From Talinum fruticosum (lineage: Eukaryota > Streptophyta > Magnoliopsida > Caryophyllales > Talinaceae), in assembly GCA_021018815.1 (NCBI GenBank), contig JAITYX010000045.1:1612001-1676000 (forward strand): a DNA stretch of 64,000 nucleotides, read 5' to 3'. The notes under the pieces are model-generated. The model saw only the letters and a list, made by a program, of their open reading frames with translations, was not told the origin of the DNA and did no database searches. The position numbers and the translations under genes were made by a program. Shown piece by piece: positions 57,801 through 64,000 of the stretch (position 1 is the stretch's first letter; each line of letters begins with the position of its first letter).

Positions 57801-60800
57801 TGAAATTACATCTTAAAATCCACAATTTTCATCGGGCATGGGTCGTAGCTTCGCGTCCTTATACTTCTTTTTCTACTTTTTTTTTCTTGGGTAGGACAAT
57901 TTCCATCCCCGAAACTCGGCAAAATCCCTTCACAATATCCGGGGGTTAGGGAGTTTAGTAAGAAGCGTCTCCTATTGGATTGTCAATTCGGATTTTGTTG
58001 GTCTTTCAAGAAGAGAATTTCTTTGAAAATTCCGCATAATGGATGCCCTCCCTATGTGCCGAAATATCCTCCCTAAATCGTGTTCTACTTCGTTAGGCTT
58101 AGTTAGGGAAACTCGATCAACTTCCCTACAGGGAGGGTCGTGGTTCCTACATCCTTATACTTCTTTTCTACTTTTTTTTTCTTCGATAGGACAATTTCCA
58201 TCTTTGGAAACTCGGCAAAATCCCTTCCCGATATCGGGGGCTAGAGAGTTAGTAAGAAGCGTCTTCTATTGGATTGTTAGTTCGGATTTCGCTGGTCCTT
58301 CGACAAGAAAAATTGTTTTAAATTTCATCATAATGGATGGCCGCCCTATGTGCCTAAAGATCTTCCCCAAACCATGTTCTATTTTCGTTCGCTTATCCAT
58401 AAGGAGGATTCGGTGATGACTAAAGGGTTTCCTTTTATACTTCTTTGAGAACATAGTGGGAGTTATCCTTAATATTTGGAAAGGATCATGATTCGTTATA
58501 GGACCCACGCTCACACTCGTGTTTACCTACTAATGTCGGCTTCACGTGAAGTGTGCGTATCCAAGAGAAAGGTTTTGATTTTTGAAGGGGTTGATTAGCA
58601 ATTTTCGAAATCATTTTCTAAGATAGCTTTTAGAAGTCTCGGGACATAGTTTTAGACAGAAAGAACAAAATAGGAAACCTATTGCCACAAAGCTCTACTA
58701 AGTCGGACATCCAAGACTTCCTAGGTGAGGAATTGAGCTCGATTAGGAACCCGGAGGTCGGGCCAACCTACTCAGACATCGGCCGCTCCAAGCATCTAGC
58801 TTGGACGCCGAGGCAAGTACCATCAAATGGCTTTGTCCGCCGACCATATGTTTAATTTTTTACAAGATTTTGTAAAGGAAAAATTGAGACAAAGTTTTAA
58901 CGTTAAAATGGAGTAGAAGGAGTCTCTAGTCGATTTGAAATAAAAATATAACAAAAACAAAGATTCCCTTTCTTAATTGTGAGTTTACCTGAAGGATAAA
59001 AGTTTAAAATTAGGAAAGGTTTTAAAAGGGACTCCATTGGCATTGAACCAATCATCCAAGGTGTTCTGGGGTGAATGTACGAAATGAAAATGGGCACTCC
59101 TTATTCCACCCATCATAAAGACTACCTTTACTCGATTAACTAGGTGAGAAAAAAGTCATCTTAAAGAAATTAAACAAGTGCACATGCTAGTATGAAAATA
59201 AAGGCATCCGATAGATGATGTAAAGCAATAAATAAAATAATAAACCAAATAAAAAAACAATGATAAAAATGAAAGGATTATATCATACAGGGTGGAAACT
59301 AAATGGAATTACATCTCAAAATCCACAATTTCCATCAGTGCATAGTCGGTCGAGTCATAGCTCCTGCATCCTTGGTACTTCTTTTACGCTTTTTTTTTGG
59401 GGTAGGACAATTTCCATCTCTTGAAACTCGGCAAATTCCCTTCGCAATATCCGGGGCTAGGGAGTTTAGTAAGAAGCGTCTCCTATTGGATTGTCGGCTC
59501 GCATTTTGTTGGTCTTTTGGCAAGAGAAGTTCTTTAAATATTCTCGCATAATGGATGCCCTCCTCGTGTGCCTAAATATCCTCCCCAAACCATGTTCTAC
59601 TTCGTTCGGCTTAGGTAGGGATACTCAATCAACTTCCCTATAGGGATAGGTCGTGGTTCCTACATCCTTATACTTCTTTTATGCTTTTTTTTCTTCGGTA
59701 GGACAATTTCCATTTCTAGAAACTTTTCAAAATCCCTTCCCAATATCGAGGGTCGGGAGTTTAGTAAGAAGCGTCTTCTATTGGATTGTCGGTTTAGATT
59801 TTGTCACTTGGTCCTTCAAGTAAGAAAATTTCTTTTAAAATTCAATATATCGGATGGTCGCCCTATGTGCCTAAAGATCCTCCCTAAACTATGTTATATT
59901 TTCGTTCAGCTTATCCATAAGAAGGATTCGGTGGTGACTACAGAGTATCCTTTTGTACTTCTCTCGAGAACATAATGGGAGTTATCCTTAATATTTGGAA
60001 AGGATCATGATTTGTTATAGGAACCATGCTCATGTTGTGTTTACCCATGAATGTCGGTTTCACGCGAAGTGTACGTATCAAAGAGAATAAGGTTTTGATC
60101 TTTAAAGGGGTTGATTATCAATTTTCGAAATCATTTTCAAAGATAGCTTTTAGAAGTCTCGAGATACATTTTTAGATAGAAAGAACAAATATAGGAAACC
60201 TATTGCCGCAAAGCTCTACTAAGCTACACAACCAAGACTTCCTGGGCCAGAATTGAGCCTGGCCAGGAACCTAGAGGTCGGGACAGACCTACCAAGATAT
60301 CGGCCGGCTCCGAGCATCTGGTTTGGACAACCGAGGCAAGTACCATCAAATGGCTTTGATCTGTCGACCAAATGTCTAAATTTTTACAAGATTTTGTACA
60401 GGAAAAATTAAGAAGTAGTTTTAAGATTAAAATGGTTTAAAATGAGTCTCTAGTCATATTTGAAATAAAAATGTAATAAAAACAAAGATTCCCTTTCCTA
60501 ATTTTGAGTTTACCGAAATTAAAATTAGGAAAGGTTTTAAAAGGACTCCATTAGCGTTGAACCAATCATCCACTGTTCGGGACGAAGGTACAAAATGAAA
60601 ATGGGCACTCCTTATTCCACCCATCATAAAGACGACCTTTACTCGATTCAATAGGTGAGTAAAAATCATGTTAAAGAAATTAAACAAGTGAACATGCTAG
60701 TATGAAAATAAAGGCATTCGATAGATGGTGTAAAGTAATAAATAAAATAATAAACCAAATAAAAAAAAGTGATAAAAATGAAAGGATTATATCTTACAGG

Positions 60801-62311
60801 GTGGAAACTAAATGAAATTACATCTCAAAATCCACAATTTCCATAAGGGATGGGTCGTAGCTCCTGAATCCTTATACTTTTCTCGTTTTTTTGTTTTTTT
60901 CTTGGGTAGGACAATTTCCATCGCTTAAAACTTGGTAAAATCCCTTCGCAATATCCGGGGGCTAGGGAGTTTAGTAAGAAGCGTTTCCTATTGGATTGTC
61001 GGCTCGGATTTTGTTGATCTTTCAAGCAAGAGAATTTCTTTGAAAATTCCGTATAATGGATCCTCCCCAAACCATGTTCTACTTCGTTCGGTTTAGCTAG
61101 GGAAATTCGATCAACTTACGTACGGGGACGGTTCGTGGTTCCTACATCCTTATACTTCTTTTCTACTTTTTTTTTCTTCGGTAGGACAATTTCCATCTCC
61201 GGAAACTCGGCAAAATCCCTTCCCGATATCGGGGGCTAGGGACTTTAATAAGAAGCGTCTTCTATTGGATTGTCGGTTCAGATTTTGTTGATCGTTCGGC
61301 AAGAAAATTTGTTTTAAATTTCAAGCATAATGGATGGCCGCCCTATGTGCCTCAAGATCCTCCCCAAACCATGTTCTATTTTCATTCGATTATCCATAAG
61401 GAGGATTCCGAGATGACTACAGTGGTATCCTTTTGTACTTCTCTTAGAATATAATGGGAGTTATCCTTAATATTTGGAAAGGATCATGATTCATTATATG
61501 AACCACACTCACGCTGTGTTTCCCAACAAATGTCGGCTTCACGCGAAGTGTGCTTATCAAAGATAATAAGGTTTTGATTTTTGAAGGGGTTGATTAGCAA
61601 TTTTAGAAATCATTTTCGAAGATCAATTTTAGAAGTCTCTGGACGTAAAGAACAAAATAGGAAACCTATTGCCGCAAAGCTCCACTAAGTCGGACAACCA
61701 AGACTTCCTAGGCCAAGAGTTGAGGCTAATTAGTAACTTGGAGGTCGCCGACCTACCGACATGCGGCCAACAACAACATCCGGCATGGATAGTTAAGGTA
61801 GTATTATCAATGGCTTTAACTCACGACCAAATGTCCAATTTTTTAATGAGATTTTGTAAAGGAAAAATTGAGACTTAGTTTTAAGATTAAAATCGATTAA
61901 AAGGAGTCTCCAAGTCATCTTTAAAATAAAAAATATAACGAAAATAAAGATTTAATTTCCTAATTTTGAGTTTACTGATAGGACAAAAACTTAAAACTAA
62001 GAAACATTTTAAAAGGGACTCCAGTGGCCTTGAACCAATCATCCAGTTTTCGGGAACGAATGTACGAAATAAAGAGGGACACTTCTTATTCCATCATAAA
62101 GACGACCTTTACCGATTAAATAGGTGAGTAAAAATCATGTTAAAAAATTAAACAAGTGAACATGCTAGTATGAAAATAAACGCATCCCAAATATGATGTA
62201 AAGCAATAAATAAAGTAATAAAGCAAATCAAGGAAAGTGATAAAAGAAAAGGATTTATATTAGACGTGGTAGAACCCAAATGAAATTACATCTCAAAATC
62301 CACAATAGGAA
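54881..62311 (-). repeat. Tandem array of five ~1.5-kb units, part of the right Tat-like LTR/leader
   Basis: Equivalent points (GTAGGAxAATT) lie at 54951, 56434, 57891, 59402 and 60906, giving periods of 1483, 1457, 1511 and 1504 bp. Each unit has two ~290-bp sub-repeats (next points 55228, 56728, 58186, 59698, 61191) sharing TTTAGTAAGAAGCGTCTYCT, AGAGAATTTCTTTGAAA and CCCCAAACCATGTTCTA. A unique ~900-bp part follows, ending in GATGTAAAGCAATAAATAAA. Short minus-strand frames recur because the units recur (for example GMEIVLPKKKSKKKYKDVG), but none is conserved through all copies, so I do not call a gene. The unique part is homologous in inverse to 52600-54870. Confidence 0.9.
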
Positions 62312-63128
62312 AGCAATAAAATAGTGAATCCAAATATTGGACAAAAAAACGCTTAATAGGCGGAATTGTGCCCTCATGTTGACCTACATGCTAGGCTCAA
62401 ATCTTAACCGAATTTGAGCATAGTAATGGTAGATTGATAGTGAGTAAAATAAGTGAAAAGAGGGCTTTTCATTAGGTTTTTGAAAGACATTTTTTAGAGT
62501 GTGAGTGAGGGAAAGTAGAGATAACAATGAGGGGAGAATTCAAGCAACCTAAGCGTAGAATGTGTGGTTGAATTGGTGTGTCAAATCGGGGGGACCCTTT
62601 ATTTCTAGAAAAATATAGGGTTTAGGAAACCCTAAACCTAACACCCAACCTTCACCGAAACAGATAAATCAAGATGAGATTGTAAGAAATGGATAAAGAA
62701 AATTCGAAAAGTTAAACCACTCATAATGACACCAATTAGAGAGACCTAGGGACCAGCGCCAAACCAAAATGACCATTCTTTGTGGCATGGGGAAGCGTGC
62801 TAGGCTTGGACGCTAAAAAGAATTCAAAATGCCTGCAATTTTTTAGGCTACGAGGTCGGTGCAGGCTTGATGCTAGGCTTGGGAGCCCGAGCCTGGTTTG
62901 GACCGACCGGAAAGTTGGATTATGGGTTAGTCCAATCCAAGGACACACACTTTGAGGTCGTTCTTTTATGTTGGTTGGCTATTTTATGGGTCGAAATAAG
63001 TTTTACCACTCTACTTTAGTCCAATCTCAACTCGGGCATGCAAAGTAGGCTCAGCTTTTATCATCGAGATAACAAAAATAAATAAAACAAATAAAACAAA
63101 TAAGTTCAATATATTTTAGGTGTCTACA
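62312..63128 (-). mobile_element. Right Tat-like 3' LTR start and promoter zone (minus orientation)
   Basis: On the minus strand it starts TGTAGACACCTAAAATATA at 63128 and runs left through a region homologous to 51785-52560, then into the tandem array. Its outer flank (63129-63145) is a polypurine tract on the minus strand (AAGCTGGGGCTAAC). Confidence 0.7.
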
Positions 63129-64000
63129 GTTAGCCCCAGCTTGACCGAGTCTAAAAGAATAGGGTCAAACTAGACAATAAAGGGTACTTATCTTTTTGGG
63201 TTGGCATCTCTTCAATTGTCGGTGGAGTTTCTTAAAAGTTTAGGCATCTAGAATTGTCCGTCTCTTGAACCGAACTCGACAATAGGCTTAGACTTGACTT
63301 GTAGCAAGTAGTATGAATTTTGGCCATGAGGTTCCTAAGCTCGGCTTGATCATAGTCCTAAGCTCGGTTGTACACTTAAGCATGATCGTTTCTTGATCCG
63401 AAGCTTGGCTACATAATTTTTGCACTAAAACTTTTGTCGATCAATAATCAAATGTGTGAAAATCCTGTTTTTATCAAAGTAGTTCAATTAAAAACTAAAT
63501 CGAAGACTCGATGAAGACAAGACCACTAGGCCACATGCTCTGCAACTTGCCGATCGGCCTAAGCACGTGTTTTACCACGCCCGTGCAGGCCGTCTCCGGA
63601 CCTTGGTTCGCGTGCTTGACCGTTGGTTGAGACGAGCCGACCAATGTCGGTCTCGTGAACCGACGCCGATTACCTTTTTTCGAATTTGGGTGAAAAGTAG
63701 GCAAGCAGACTAATCTAGTTTTTCCTTAGCTTTTCCTTTATTTTTGAAGTTGATTTGGTTTGCTTATACAAAGGAGAGCTTGGATTCTTCATTTTCACAT
63801 CTCCACTTCTTCTCTTCATCTTGGTTTCTCTTATCTTCTTCTTGTCTACTTGTTTGGTTCTTCTTCTATTTCTTAAAAGAAAACTAGTGTGGTTCTCTTT
63901 TTGAGAAAGAAATTTCAGCAATGCCTCGAAGATGCTCACATCCGGAAAGGAGGACAGGGGCCAAGGCTTGACCTAAGATTTATTCATGAAGAGAGAATGA
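63129..64000 (-). other. 3' internal non-coding region of the right Tat-like element
   Basis: On the minus strand it carries the polypurine tract and ~200 bp homologous to 51580-51780, with GAGCTTCGGATCAAG/GAGCTTAGGA repeats. Beyond 63480 the sequence is unassigned. The CT-rich zone at 63780-63870 looks like a transcript leader on the plus strand but has no recognised gene. Confidence 0.5.

Noticed and set aside
56627..59523. Recurrent short minus-strand frames with a KKK-rich motif in the tandem units
   Set aside because: They recur because the DNA unit recurs; each copy has different stops and shifts, and there is no start or domain common to all five units.
51785..63128. A single giant foldback DNA transposon with ~11-bp terminal inverted repeats
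   Set aside because: Both outer flanks carry polypurine tracts and shared retrotransposon 3' internal sequence, and no target-site duplication is seen, so two inverted LTRs fit better.

Overview
This is plant nuclear DNA, most likely from a eudicot with a transposon-rich genome. Evidence: plant gene exons with GT-AG introns (SEC3A exocyst subunit, NRAMP metal transporter, a receptor-like cytoplasmic kinase), a FAR1/MULE transposase relic, Ty1/copia and Ty3/gypsy elements, an endogenous plant pararetrovirus and AT-rich spacers. There are no bacterial operons and almost no intact long reading frames. I cannot name the species.

Layout. 1-1868 is the end of a Ty3/gypsy-type LTR lying in an intron. 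3058-10560 holds the first six coding exons of a minus-strand SEC3A gene, with two ~2.9 kb introns carrying LINE relics (L1-like at 3475-3840, RTE-like at 8240-8900). About 11400-33640 is a nest: a degenerate plus-strand endogenous caulimovirid is cut into three pieces by (a) a minus-strand Ty1/copia element (14405-26738), whose left LTR carries a 2.9 kb gypsy solo LTR, and (b) a 6 kb gypsy LTR (27553-33575), itself split by another 2.7 kb solo LTR (28923-31622). 33640-43765 is a patchwork: a tRNA-like sequence, a broken FAR1/MULE transposase, exon fragments of an NRAMP transporter, an unidentified gene and a kinase, and a CACTA (TNP2-type) fragment. 43786-49370 is a minus-strand Ty3/gypsy element of Tat/Ogre type (gag, protease, RT, RNase H), heavily mutated. 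50411-64000 holds a truncated LTR start and then an 11.3 kb inverted structure: two Tat-like 3' LTRs facing tail-to-tail (51785 rightward, 63128 leftward). The right arm is expanded into five ~1.5 kb tandem units and the left arm carries a solo copy of the same copia LTR family.

The only gene with an unbroken, phase-consistent exon series is SEC3A, and its 3' part is outside the window or missing. The rest is decayed mobile DNA. Its interest is structural: the order of nesting, target-site duplications, microhomology junctions, repeat expansion and captured gene fragments.
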